This document shows, piece by piece, positions 23,507 to 33,827 of a DNA stretch of 64,000 bases; position 1 is the first letter of the stretch, and each line of letters opens with the position of its first letter. The notes under the pieces are model-generated. The model saw nothing but the letters and a program-made list of their open reading frames with translations. It did no database searches and was not told where the DNA came from. The translations under genes were made by a program, and so were the position numbers. Origin of the DNA: Hyphodiscus hymeniophilus (lineage: Eukaryota; Ascomycota; Leotiomycetes; Helotiales; Hyphodiscaceae); assembly GCA_016508695.1 (NCBI GenBank), contig VNKQ01000008.1, positions 1,674,001-1,738,000 on the forward strand, written 5' to 3'.

Positions 23507-24067
23507 CTAGCTCTTTGTCTGTCTTCCACCCTGTTCTAATTCTTCTGTTACAGGGGCCTCTCCAACCTTGAGCTCCTCACAATACTGCAAAACATATATC
23601 ATCCTCGCCCACTTTGTCTTACTCGGATTCCTCCAAGAATGATTTGTGCCCCGCTGCACCACCACATCACCTCTATTCAACGTTTGAACTGCTCCCGAGT
23701 CCATGACAGCCTCCATCGGCCCCTCCAGCACGATTCCATAGTCAATACTTTGCGTGCGGTGCATCGCCGACTCATAATCCGGAGCAAAATCGACGATACG
23801 TAACACGGTGCCGGTCGGGTTGACCAGACCCAGATTCTTGGCGGCCATGATTGCTTCGTGTTTCTTGATGTCGGCATCGTTGCTCAGCGTTGGTGGCATA
23901 CCCGTCGTGGTATAGACGACGTTGAAAGCCATGCACTCAGTGTCCACTGTATGCCATTCTCCAGGTCTCTCTGCTAGGAACACGGCTTTGCCGGTTTCGG
24001 GATCATGTCCTGTCAAGAACGAGGTGGTTTCGGGCAGTTTGCTGATGAGCTGGCTTGGAGCTGACAT
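23507..24067 (-). CDS. Cupin-domain protein
   Basis: A single minus-strand exon of 186 residues starting MSAPSQLISK. The C-terminal half contains a cupin barrel: YGIVLEGPMEAVMDSG, then LNRGDVVVQRGTNHSWRNPS. His in GTNHSW belongs to the second cupin motif. The first motif lacks the usual HxH pair (it reads SIDYGIVLEG), which is common in this fungal cluster-associated cupin group. Metal binding is therefore uncertain, and the role could be isomerase, dioxygenase or lyase. It is transcribed divergently from the CocE-type hydrolase and shares a promoter region that contains two CCCCC(A) elements. Confidence 0.8.
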   Translation of the reverse strand: MSAPSQLISKLPETTSFLTGHDPETGKAVFLAERPGEWHTVDTECMAFNVVYTTTGMPPTLSNDADIKKHEAIMAAKNLGLVNPTGTVLRIVDFAPDYESAMHRTQSIDYGIVLEGPMEAVMDSGAVQTLNRGDVVVQRGTNHSWRNPSKTKWARMIYVLQYCEELKVGEAPVTEELEQGGRQTKS

Positions 24068-24620
24068 GTTTGTAAAGTTCGTGGAAGCGAATTCGAAAAT
24101 TGTGGCTTGGAAGAAAAAAGATTGGGACGATGATTGCTGTCTCTATAAGAACGCGATAACAATTTTAACGGCAGATTACTTATCAGTGGAAGGCGGGGTA
24201 TAGTAGTACTTAATAACGGCAACCCTTTGTGTCTGACCTTAGAGGGGTCCTGCATACTCAGGTAGTTCCAGAAATTGTGGTGTGCTGTCGGTATTTTGCA
24301 GGCACCACGGCTCCATTCCCCCAGCAGCCGAGTTGGACCCCCATAGTTGTCTCCTTCTGTAACAGTGTAACCATAAATGACGAATCAGATGGAAAATAAG
24401 GAACGGAACTCCTGCATGATGCAATACCATTTCCCGAAATTTACATCAGGTAAGACCAGGGCAGAGAGAATCCTTGTCAAGAATAGTTTGTCCTTCCACC
24501 AGTACCATTAACTTGACGCGATATTACCAATTCAGGCTCTGAACATCGATTTCATTTTACATATAAGCAATCGTTCAAGGATAGACAGTTTCTTACAGCT
24601 GCACTCGAGAGCCAGTCAAT
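24068..24620. promoter_or_regulatory. Bidirectional promoter, cupin / hydrolase
   Basis: A 550-base divergent spacer holding ATTCCCCCAGC and GACCCCCATAG at about 24315-24346, both matching the C4A motif seen elsewhere in the cluster. No coding sequence. Confidence 0.45.
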
Positions 24621-26788
24621 ATGCCTCTCCCAATACTGGATCTTCACAAGATTGATACATCGGGGCCGTATGTTGTGGAGACAGATGTTGACATTCCACT
24701 GCCCACCGCACCACCGAACACTGAGCATCAAGTCAGCCTCATTCGAGCCAATGTTTACAGACCAAAGGATTCTTTTACCGATGGGAAAAGATATCCTGTG
24801 TTGGTGACTTATGGACCCTGTAAGCCGATAGCCAACACTCTATAATGAATGACTGGATGAGCGGCTAACCACTGTTCTTAGATGGGAAAGATATTCCATA
24901 TTCTGAGTAAGATACAATCCATGGCAGACTGGATTGTATTTAGAGTTGTTAACGACGAACAGTTTCCAACCGCAATCTTTTTCTGAGTTGAACCCCAAAC
25001 ATCGCTCTGTACACTCTGCGTGGGAGACTCCTGACCCCGCATACTGGACAGCCCAAGGATATGCAATTGTTCGTGCCGACGAGCGTGGTACAGGCCAGTC
25101 TCCCGGGAAGCTGGACACCATGAGTGTCGGCACCAGCGAGGCCTTTTTTGATGTTGTTGAGTGGGCAGCAGCCCAACCGTGGAGCACTGGAAAGGTGGGA
25201 TTGCTTGGGATCAGCTACTATGCTGGTTCTCAGTGGCGTGTTGCAGCTAGAAGACCAAAAGGACTGGCTGCTATTGTGCCTTGGGAGGGTGAGTTATCTC
25301 TGTGCATTTTGCAGCCCGTACTTCGAAGTGGTGCTAACGCACCGATTGCAAAGGTATGAGTGATTACTACCGTGACCGAGTTCGACATGGAGGGATTCTC
25401 TCTAACGATTTCATTGGTAAGCCAATGAAATCCCCTTGCGAGATATCGGAGACACTAATGAAATTCAGCTTGGTGGTGGAACAGGCAAGTGGGATCCAAC
25501 CAGTATGGGTTGGCAGGGCGGACAGCTCGGAAATGGGGACTCGATAGTCACGAAGGGAATCTTTCCGCAGAAGAATTGGAGGCAAACCGAGCCGACCAAA
25601 CTATTGATACTGCCAAGAATCAATTCAGAGACCAGGAGTACTTCAGGTCTCGAGATTTCAACCTATCAGACATCGAAGTACCGGTTTTGAGCGTAGCCAA
25701 CTGGGTTCGTGGATGCCAGTATATGCCTTACTCTGTTCTAACTATTCTTAGGGCGGGATTCTTCTTCATCTCAGAGGAAATGTGGTGGGATACATGAGGG
25801 CAGGGTCAAAGTTCAAGTACCTGCGCTTCATTACTGGCCGTCATGATCTCCCCTTTTTCTACGAGGAAGAGGTAAAAGTCCAACAATCTTTCCTTGACGC
25901 GTTTCTCAAGGGTGAGGATAACATGGGATGGTCTATTGCAGGCAAGGTACCAGCCGTCGATCTCAGCCTTCGCAAAGGAGATCCCGGCCATAACAATGCA
26001 GAGGCAGAATTGGCCACATTTCCACGGCGCACTGAGAATGAGTGGCCGATCAAGAGGACGATCTATGTTGATTACCATCTGTCAAAGTCACTAGTCCTGT
26101 CCCCGAAAAAGGATTCTACAGCCGGCACTCTGCGCTATGAGGCTCCAAGGTTAGTTGTGGTTCTTCGAAACTGGAGCCTGGTCTAATATTTTCAGTGGCC
26201 GCTTACACTTCATGAGTGCGCCCTTCGAGGAAGAATTGGAGATTACTGGGCACCCTTCTTTGACAATCACTACTTCGCTTTCGACTCGTGACGGATCAAA
26301 ACCAACCGATATCGACATATTTGTCACCATTCACCACTACGACAGTGAAGGCAAAGAAGGTGAGCTCTGACTATTGTGGTGATACTTCAACGGCTGATCG
26401 CAACCTAGTCTTCTACACAGGAACGACCGGCGAGCCTGTTCCGGTAGTCAAAGGCTGGCTACGCGTGTCTAGGCGTGCGCTTTCTAAGAAGAAAGATGAA
26501 TTCTCGGACCTGCTCGTAGAGAGAGACTATCTGTCTACTGATGTACAAAAGGTCGAGCTGGATACGCCTTACACTGTACCAATCGAAATCTGGCCGACAC
26601 AGGTTGTGCTTGCAAAAGGTGATAAACTCGGTTTGGTGGTTGCTTCTTGCGATACGGAAGGATCTGGATTGTTCACTCATACTCATAAAGAAGATAGGAG
26701 TGAAGAGAAGTTGAAGGGTTGGAACAATATCCATTTTGGCGGAGACTTTGAGAATTTCTTGAGATTGCCTATCATTCCTCGGGTTTGA
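24621..26788 (+). CDS. CocE/NonD-family alpha/beta hydrolase
   Basis: Eight exons (24621-24819, 24882-24906, 24963-25288, 25354-25416, 25469-25704, 25752-26149, 26196-26359, 26409-26788) splice in frame to 596 residues. TYGPYGKDIPYS and VRADERGTGQSPG are typical of the X-Pro dipeptidyl-peptidase/CocE family. GLLGISYYAG carries the nucleophile serine (GxSxxx type). The C-terminal jelly-roll domain is visible as GRLHFMSAPFEEELEITGHP with WLRVSRR further on. The family hydrolyses esters or amides of small aromatic acids. All splice sites are GT-AG and the frame is intact. It is divergent from the cupin gene. Confidence 0.88.
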
Positions 26789-27759
26789 TGAGGACCATTC
26801 ATAATAACAGAAAGAAAATTTCACCAATGTTGGTTTGAGTACAAGATACTTCGTCTTTGTTTTCTCATTGACACCAAGGATCAAAACTAAGAACCTTGAC
26901 TGAAATGTACGATACGTCTATCGGCAGGAAAACGTTGTAGGCATTCTTGCCGTTGTCACCTTGCCCTGTGGGCTTCCTTGCATCTCATTACCATTCTCCT
27001 CCAACCTCATATCTCATCAATCGATCATTCCATCTCCCAGCTGTCGCACGCCACAAACGATTGAGATTCTAGTCAGAATCATACATTAGCCCACACTTAT
27101 AAATAACACAAGTATATTCTTACCCCCATGAGCCATACACCATGGAACACAGTTACCACAATAGCGCCCTCAACAGCGTCTCCTCCAGCGGCTCGATCAG
27201 TAACGCGGTGCGTCCGACTCGATTCACGATACGCAGGCATTCTCCGCCAGTCTGATGGCCAATTTGGATCGGATTGTGCTGTAGATTGTGGTTGCTCCAG
27301 CCCATTGATCTGCGGTAGGCTCGAGTGAGCTTCTGATGTCTCCACATGCCCTGTCTCGTGGACATCGTATACACGAAGTGTTTCGAGGATTGTGGTTGGT
27401 TCTAGTACGGTTTGTGTTCGCGACATCATGATTGGGATTTGGGGAGCCACGAATGCTTTCACGGTGGGAGGATGATTCGCACTTCGTGCTTCACAACGTG
27501 GACGCAGTTGAATCTCGGATAGTCATTGATCTTGTGCACACTTGTCACTGATCGCATGACTAGTCAATCCCTCCGCCGTCTTGGGCGATCCTCCCCACGG
27601 CATTGAATGGGGGAGCAGCTTGTCTACCCCATTTGCCGCTGTCAAGCTCCAGGGACCAGTTTATTGCCGAGGCGAAATTGTACCCAAAAATACGTTCAAT
27701 ATGTGAAGCTGTCTCATCCGACTCTTCTCACGTCGCCGTTGAAAGCTTTCGTCCTTAAG
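26789..27759. promoter_or_regulatory. Spacer and promoter of the ALDH-like gene
   Basis: A minus-strand open frame of about 110 codons (27097-27430) has no domain and no good start, and is not accepted. At 27588-27615 there are CTCCCCACGG and AATGGGGGAG, about 150 bases upstream of ATG 27760, again matching the cluster motif. Confidence 0.45.
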
Positions 27760-29384
27760 ATGGCTGTCGACTCGTTTTCGCGGATTGAAATCGCAAACAT
27801 TGAGGGCCGGGCCCAGTCAACCCGATTTCGTCAGAATCTTCTGCGCTCACTACATACCACTTTAAGATCCGCGGAAACCATAGTCAAAGATGCCATACGT
27901 GCCGACACTGGCAATTCCGAGTCGGAGATTGCACTCGAATATGCCCTCGCTATCTCCGAGCTACGCACACACTATGAGTTCTTGAGTCTAGATGAAGATC
28001 TGAAGAACCAAAGGGTGTTGGATAATCTAAAGGCCACAACAAACGTGGGAATTGTGTATATCATTTCTGGAAATCGGAATCTATTTTACTCAGTCATATC
28101 AAGCCTCTCTGCTGCACTAGCGGCAGGAAATTGCGTTGTCTTGGAGGTACCTCAAACTTGAAGTTCGGAGTGTATCAACTAACCTATATTGCAGATTCCA
28201 TCTACCCTGACACACCTCTATGGCGTGGTGAACAAAATATTACCTGCAGCATTAGACGCAGACGTATTTGCAATCACCAGTATCAAACCATCAGCCACGT
28301 TTCTGTCAAAATGTACCCTGGTAGACCAGACAGATGATCAAGGCGCAGGTGCAAAGGTTGTGGCAGTTGTTGATCGTACGGCAAATATTTCCCGCGCGGC
28401 ATCAACGGTGGGTTTATCACGGACTTCATTCAAAGGAAAATCAAGTTACGCCCCTGATATCGTCCTGGTCAATGAGTTTGTAGCAGACGATTTCATCCAC
28501 CACCTGGTACAGGCAGTCACGTCTCCTCTGTTAGGCGGAAAAGATATCAAGTCTCCAAATCCAGTCAAGAACCAAATTGACAGTCATTCCTCGATTTTGA
28601 AAGAGCTTGAAGGTAGTGAAGATTGCAAAGTAGTCATGTCCGGAGCAAATGGAAGCATTATTGAGATCAGGAACAGGTACGGATGATCACTTGATTCCAA
28701 CTTACTAGCTAACACTGTTTTAAACAGGGAACAAGAGTTATTGGGCCGCAAAATCGATGGTAGAGTGATTATAGTCTACAGAATTACTGGCCTTGATGAT
28801 GCCATTGATTTATGCAATGGGTGAGCATGATATCTATGGTATCTGAGAACATCCTATTGACATGCTCTCAGACTCGTCACTCCGTTGGAAGCGTCTTTCG
28901 TTTTCGCAGCAACGAACGAAGCCAATTACTTGTCCCGTTTCATTGATGCTCGTATCTCGTTTATCAACCATATCCCCGCCGAGATTCTAGGTACGTCACC
29001 CCCTCTATGAGCTGAATTGTTTTGCTTACAGACTATGCAGTTGGACCGTTCGCACCAAAACATCCTAGTATTCCACCGAGTCCATCTCCAAGATACCCGA
29101 CCGCACTTTTCAGATCCCCAAAGCCGCGAACTAACCAGGACTCAACGCTGACTGGCATTTTTGATGAAGTGACCAAATCAAGATCAGTAAAAGCGTTAGA
29201 TATGTGGACTCATGGTGTCCTAGAATCGCCACTTCCAGCTTTTAAGCAAGGAGATGGTCGGGCTACAGGGTTCTTTGATCAAGCATTCATAGTCATTGGA
29301 GTGGTGGCTTTGTCAGTGATCGGAAGTAGCGGGTATGGTTTATTCTGGTTGGCGAGAAGGTCTAGAGGCGGGGGACGAGTGTGA
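27760..29384 (+). CDS. Aldehyde-dehydrogenase-like membrane protein, catalytic residues lost
   Basis: Exons 27760-28146, 28195-28676, 28728-28820, 28872-28990 and 29032-29384 give 348 residues. The order of motifs is that of the ALDH superfamily: an N-terminal helical region, SALAAGNCVVLE (cofactor site), GKSSYAPDIVLVNEF where active family members have GQxCxAPDYVLV, then EASFVFAATNEANYLSRFIDARISFINHIPAE. The catalytic cysteine position is serine, and the LELGGK segment with the general-base glutamate is replaced by DDQGAGAK. It ends with a ~22-residue hydrophobic helix followed by basic residues, a tail anchor. It is shorter than active ALDHs (about 450-500). The protein is intact as a frame but looks like a pseudoenzyme. 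Its role is unknown. Confidence 0.82.
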
Positions 29385-29821
29385 AGGAAGGATTCTGCAA
29401 CATTGGTAGCATAGTTGGCGAGCTTAGGTAGGTTTGCGGGAGATCTGGTAAGTCTAGCGTCGCCATTGTAAATATAGATGCATATTGTCACATATGATCA
29501 CAGTTTTGATAACAATCTTAATTTCATTCGTCAGTGATTTACATTACATGAAATTCAATACCCAGAAGATCTGGTAAATCTGGCAAATATTGTCGAGATT
29601 TGAGTGATATATTCGATAACTAGGAAGTACTACATGCAGAGTCTTCCTTATATAGGGGAAGGATACTAAGTGCTTATTCAGGAATCTTGACAAATATAAA
29701 TACATGGTGGTTAACGGGGATGATCAGAGCTACACATGACTCGTTACTAATATGGAGATACACATAAGATGCAATACATTACAATTATATTTCGTACTAC
29801 ATAACACCATGAGTCTACAAC
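29385..29821. other. Convergent 3' spacer
   Basis: Between the stops of the ALDH-like gene and the minus-strand dioxygenase. AT-rich, no gene; contains two similar AGATCTGGTAA segments (about 29440 and 29567). Confidence 0.4.
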
Positions 29822-30887
29822 TTAAGCTGCAGCAGCAACGATTCTTTGCTGCTGGACCTTCACCCCGGATCCCTTTCTCCCATCTCCCAAAGCCCTGCTG
29901 TCTTTTGATGTCTGCCATGCACCAAAAGTAAATTGTGAATTGCACATGTTTACCAGCTCCCAAGTCTCCGCAGCCAGAACGTTAGGTTCAGCTTCATCTT
30001 CCCAGTGACCAGCAGCTCCAGCAGCAAACAAAATTGGTGTCCAGTGATCATCCGTAGCCTGTGCCTCGCGATACGCTGGATGTTGCATCAATCGAATCAG
30101 ACCTCTCCTCAAAGCAGGCCCTCGATTGTTCCTGACAACGTCTTCGCATGCTTGTCTGAAGTTGAGTGCCCAGGGCTCTGGTGGGACTTCTTGACCCAGA
30201 GACTCGCGGTACAGCAGCATGTTTGTCCATTTGTTTCGGTAGAGGTTATGGACAGCGCCGCCAGTGCCAATGAGCAGGTATCCCTCCTTTCGTAGTGGGC
30301 GAAGAGTAGCGCCGACTTTGACGTGGTAGTAAGGATCATACCGTGCATTCATGGAAATGATGGTCACGGGCGGACATTTGGTGAAGTCCGGAAACATCTT
30401 GATTAAGACCATGAAGGTGTCATGAATCCATTCGAAATTTGCGTTCGGACCAACGTTGAACCCTTCAGCCGCGAGCATGGACATGCAACGCTCCGCAGTG
30501 GCCAAGTCGGGGTTGGCTTGCCAGTCTCTATACAAAGCTGGATTCACGAAAGGACATCCGCTTTTGCCTGGAGTTGGGTTTGTGGCAACTTCGATCTTGT
30601 CTCCGAGACAGGCCCAGTGAGCGCCCTAGTAGCCCTGTCAGTCTCACTGCTAAAGAAGCGATTTCAAAGAAAAAGGAGTAAATAATAGACATAAGACTTA
30701 CCATCATAACAATGCCCTTTACATTATGAGCCAGGGCATCATCTCCACACTTCTTCCAATAATCTCCAGCCTCTGTCTCAGCTTCTAGCATGCGCGTGGA
30801 GCCGTGTGAAAAGAAATGAACTGGTGTGAGACCTACGAAGAATCAGGACTTGGGCTAATATTGATTTGCTACCTGTTACTTACCCAT
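29822..30887 (-). CDS. Extradiol aromatic ring-opening dioxygenase (LigB/DODA type)
   Basis: Minus-strand exons 30887-30884 (only ATGG is coding), 30832-30702 and 30625-29822 give 312 residues. The reconstructed start reads MGLTPVHFFSHGST, the family N-terminus with a metal-ligand histidine. GAHWACLGD contributes the next histidine. GTGGAVHNL and TDDHWTPILFAAGAAG match the family's later motifs. The family cleaves catecholic rings next to the diol (or acts as DOPA dioxygenase) using Fe(II) or Zn(II). The C-terminus extends ~25 residues beyond the domain with low-complexity sequence. Its coupling with the phenol-hydroxylase-type gene suggests hydroxylation followed by extradiol cleavage (inference). 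It is divergent from the broken SDR at 31504. Confidence 0.9.
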
Positions 30888-31503
30888 GATGTAGAGGAGG
30901 CGTAAAATCAAGAAGGTTGTTATTGTTGTTGTCGACAGAGTAGGAGGTGTTCTTGGAGTAGCTTAATTCATAGCCAGGATATTACCGAGCGATCTGGGGA
31001 ATGATAACCTTGCAGGGGGGTGGCAAAGTATTGCCGTGCCCTGGGGAGGGTGTTCTGCTACCCCATCGGGAGAGATGCAGATCATCAATCACACTTGGGG
31101 TTCCGGATGTGTCTGGAGCACTACTGTCGGCCCCATGGATGCACTTGTACCTACGGCTTTCCACTTCTCCCTTTCCCCTTCCCCTTCCACCATGCCCCTC
31201 CCACCTACCTTTCACATACTCAGCCCCAGCCCCCCTGCAGGCGCTGGGGTGCGGGGTATTTCGCTAGTCAGTCTGGCCTAGCTAGTCAGGCCACCCAAAA
31301 CCCCCTATACGATAAGCGAGCATTCTCAAAGGGTCGCTCTTAACGCCGACGACTGTGGGGAAGACATTCAACTAAAAGTCAATACCTATAGGTGCGAGTA
31401 AGGAAGAAAGAAAGTCCTCTATTCTGACTACTTGCATATACCACGGTGCGTTACTCACAGACACGAAAATTCTGTTCAAAATAGCCCGAGAAAAATCACC
31501 AAA
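30888..31503. promoter_or_regulatory. Bidirectional promoter rich in CCCC/GGGG elements
   Basis: At least ten C4/G4 tracts lie in 31011-31262, including CAGGGGGGTGGC, CTGGGGAGGG, CTACCCCATCGGG, CTTGGGGTTCC, GGCCCCATGG and CGCTGGGGTGCGGGG, plus a CTTTCCCC-type pyrimidine tract at 31168-31205. This is the densest example of the cluster motif. It lies between the dioxygenase and the second SDR. Confidence 0.55.
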
Positions 31504-32332
31504 ATGACACCAGCAGCAAATGGAATTTCTGGAAGAACTTGCCTAGTGACAGGAGGAGCAGGAGGCTTGGGCAAGTCCATAGACCTGGAGTCACTGGGGG
31601 GTGGGGCCAATGTTGTTGTTTGTGTTATCAACAAAGGTCTTCTTGACTCGTCGGCCGTTGCGTTTTCGGAGAAGGGCCCAACCTTGTCAATCCAGTGCGA
31701 TATCACAGACGCTACAGCAGTTGAAGCTTTGATTGAGAAGGCTGTCAAACATTTTGGGAAGCTGGATGTTCTGGTCAACTGTGCTGGTGTCATGGATCGA
31801 TTTGAGCCTACGGGAGATGTCAGCCTTGAGCTCTGGAATAAGGTGATAATGGTGAACTTGACGGCAACTTATCTGATGAGCAAGGAAGCCTTGAAACAGA
31901 GGGGCAGCGGATGCTTCCATTATCAATGTAGGATCATTGGCTAGCGAGCGAGGATGGTGTGCAGGTGAGGCGTGGTATCCCCAAAAGCTCATCATCTGAT
32001 ATTGACGTTTTAGGTGCTGCTTATACCACAAGCAAGCATGGGGTCATGGGTCTCACCAAGAGTACAGCAGCCTTCTACAAAAGCAAAGGTGTCAGGTGTA
32101 ATCTGGTAATGCCAGGAGGGATGAATACGAATATTGTCAACGAAACGCCTTTCGCTCAGAATATTCACGCAGAAGGGCAGAACTACTCGATGTCGTCGTG
32201 AGTGCTTTGGATACACCGATGTCAGACACACAAGAAGTTGCAAAGCTGTGTGCTTTTCTAGCTTCCACAGACTCATCTGCGTTGAACGGTGCCCTCATTA
32301 AGGCTGACAAGGGGATAACTGCAATCATTTAG
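31504..32332 (+). pseudogene. Short-chain dehydrogenase pseudogene with two frameshifts
   Basis: It starts MTPAANGISGR and has TGGAGGLGKSI (cofactor site), CDITDATAV and LVNCAGV (NAG). Near 31901-31904 (a GGGG run) the frame slips. The sense frame resumes as ASIINVGSLASERGW and, across a 49 nt intron (GTGAGG...TTTTAG), AAYTTSKHGVMGLTKS carrying the YxxxK catalytic pair. A second slip occurs near 32171-32177 (GGG). The C-terminus QEVAKLCAFLASTDSSALNGALI then ends at 32332. Every SDR landmark is present but spread over three frames, so the gene is broken or the sequence has two indel errors. It is an atypical SDR in that the segment after the cofactor loop (KSIDLESLGGGANVVV) is slightly altered. 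Confidence 0.85.
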
Positions 32333-32814
32333 ACATTTGCCAGGAAAATGAAATCATTGAGTACTACAGCTTGTGTAATGTGCGTGATAAGTGATAATTT
32401 GGTGAGGGACTATTTGCCTAAACGATACTTGAAGGTTAGATTCTACTTACAACTGCCCGCTTCACACGGATGTTGATCTGGGCATCGCTCTTCAATAGAG
32501 CCGAAACTTGAAGGGTGTCTTAATCTGAATCTCTGACGAGCTTGCTGGCACCAATAGATAATTCCCATCGGTAATTTGCAATTGCAATCGCCCGAATCTA
32601 AAAGTCGAGCAGCCGTTGCGTTGCTCAAGATTTATCTGCCTAAGAAATCTTCAATCATTTTCATCTTTTTACAATCATAATAGGCCTCGGCATCTACTTT
32701 ATACATAAGCTCAAATCTTATTTAGTATTGAAATTTCTAGATCTATTGAGGGCTTTTCGCCATACAGATACCTAAGGGCATAACTTACAGCCCTGCCCCG
32801 GTAGACTTCATACA
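32333..32814. other. Convergent 3' spacer
   Basis: No gene seen between the SDR remnant and the EthD remnant. Confidence 0.4.
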
Positions 32815-33284
32815 TTATACATCCCATGGTCCGTCCTTGCTCTCAATATCTTCCGATAGATAAATAGACATAGACTCGCGATCAAAGAAATTGTCCTCAT
32901 CCTTCTTCACAATCTCAGCAAAGGCTGGATCTGATTGTCCACGGAAGGACTCAAACAGCTCCTTGCTTGAATCCCAAACTTCCATGATAACATCATAGCC
33001 GCCATCCTTCAGAGGTGGCATTGGCGAGGCCAAGCCAGGAAAAGAGGTCAAGTACCGACGAGAATAACGCAGGACGCCGGGATGAGCAACGTGCTCCTCG
33101 AAGAGTTTTATGTGTCTGTTCTCATACTAATCCTTGAACTGTTCCATCGACAACCCTTTCTTCTTCTTGAAGAGACCAACCACTTTCACTACTGAGCTTT
33201 TGCTGGTGGGCAGCTGTCCAAACGTCAGTATCAGGAATCGCATCATTATTTATAACTTACCAATTTGGCCACTGCCTGTGCCAT
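32815..33284 (-). pseudogene. EthD-domain protein with an in-frame stop
   Basis: Minus-strand exons 33284-33261 and 33213-32815 give a 140-residue frame. After KVVGLFKKKKGLSMEQFKD there is TAG at 33129-33127, where the family has tyrosine (FKDYYENRH). The frame then continues YENRHIKLFEEHVAHPG, LASPMPPLKDGGYDVIMEVW and SMSIYLSEDIE. These are the features of the small ferredoxin-like EthD fold used by fungal polyketide cyclases/decarboxylases and by ether-degradation accessory proteins. A single base change (TAC/TAT to TAG) would silence an otherwise complete gene. Translation from a downstream start would lose the first beta strand. Confidence 0.8.
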
Positions 33285-33827
33285 ATCGGTGCAGGAGTCG
33301 ATATTTGATGGCCCGAAATTCGACGAATCGATGCTGTGCCTTGAATCAATTCACGGCAACAAGTGAGGGCGGTTATTTCGGGAGGGAGCCTTGAACTAAG
33401 TCCTTCTCTTGTCTAGACCTCAGGAAGCTATAGGCAAAGTATATAAACGAGGCGGAACGAATCAGGTTGCATACAAAGTTGATCTTATAAGTGAACTCAC
33501 GCCAAAGAAATCAACCTTGAGGAGGCATATCACATGATAGCAAGCGAGGTCCACCTCCACGCCAGCCGGGCGGAATGAAAGCGACTTCGATTGGTACAAG
33601 CTGTAAGCGAGAAGCGCGGAAGGGACCCCACTACCCCATACATAGGATTGTGGAAAAATTCAATTCTGGGGTTGGTTGGAATGGCTCAAAATGCCCACCC
33701 CATGGGTCAATGTTCGCACAGACCTGCGTTGCTGAAGTAATGTAGAGTTCGGTCTAGAGTTCGACCTCGGGAAGCTCAGCAAGAAGCTCACTGAGCTTAG
33801 AATACGGAGCTTTGGATTCCCCTCAGG
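33285..33827. promoter_or_regulatory. Divergent spacer with CCCCA elements
   Basis: Contains GGGACCCCACTACCCCATAC (33621-33640), TTCTGGGGTTGG (33664) and CCCACCCCATGGG (33696-33708). These match the shared cluster motif, and ACCCCATGGG is nearly palindromic. No gene. Confidence 0.5.

Noticed and set aside
27097..27462. Minus-strand open frame of 121 codons
   Set aside because: No ATG at the frame start (GTG), no domain, and overlapping frames in other phases are similarly open.
31160..31210. CRISPR-like or satellite array at the CTTTCCCC tract
   Set aside because: It is a simple pyrimidine-rich promoter tract with no repeat-spacer structure, and the host is a eukaryote.
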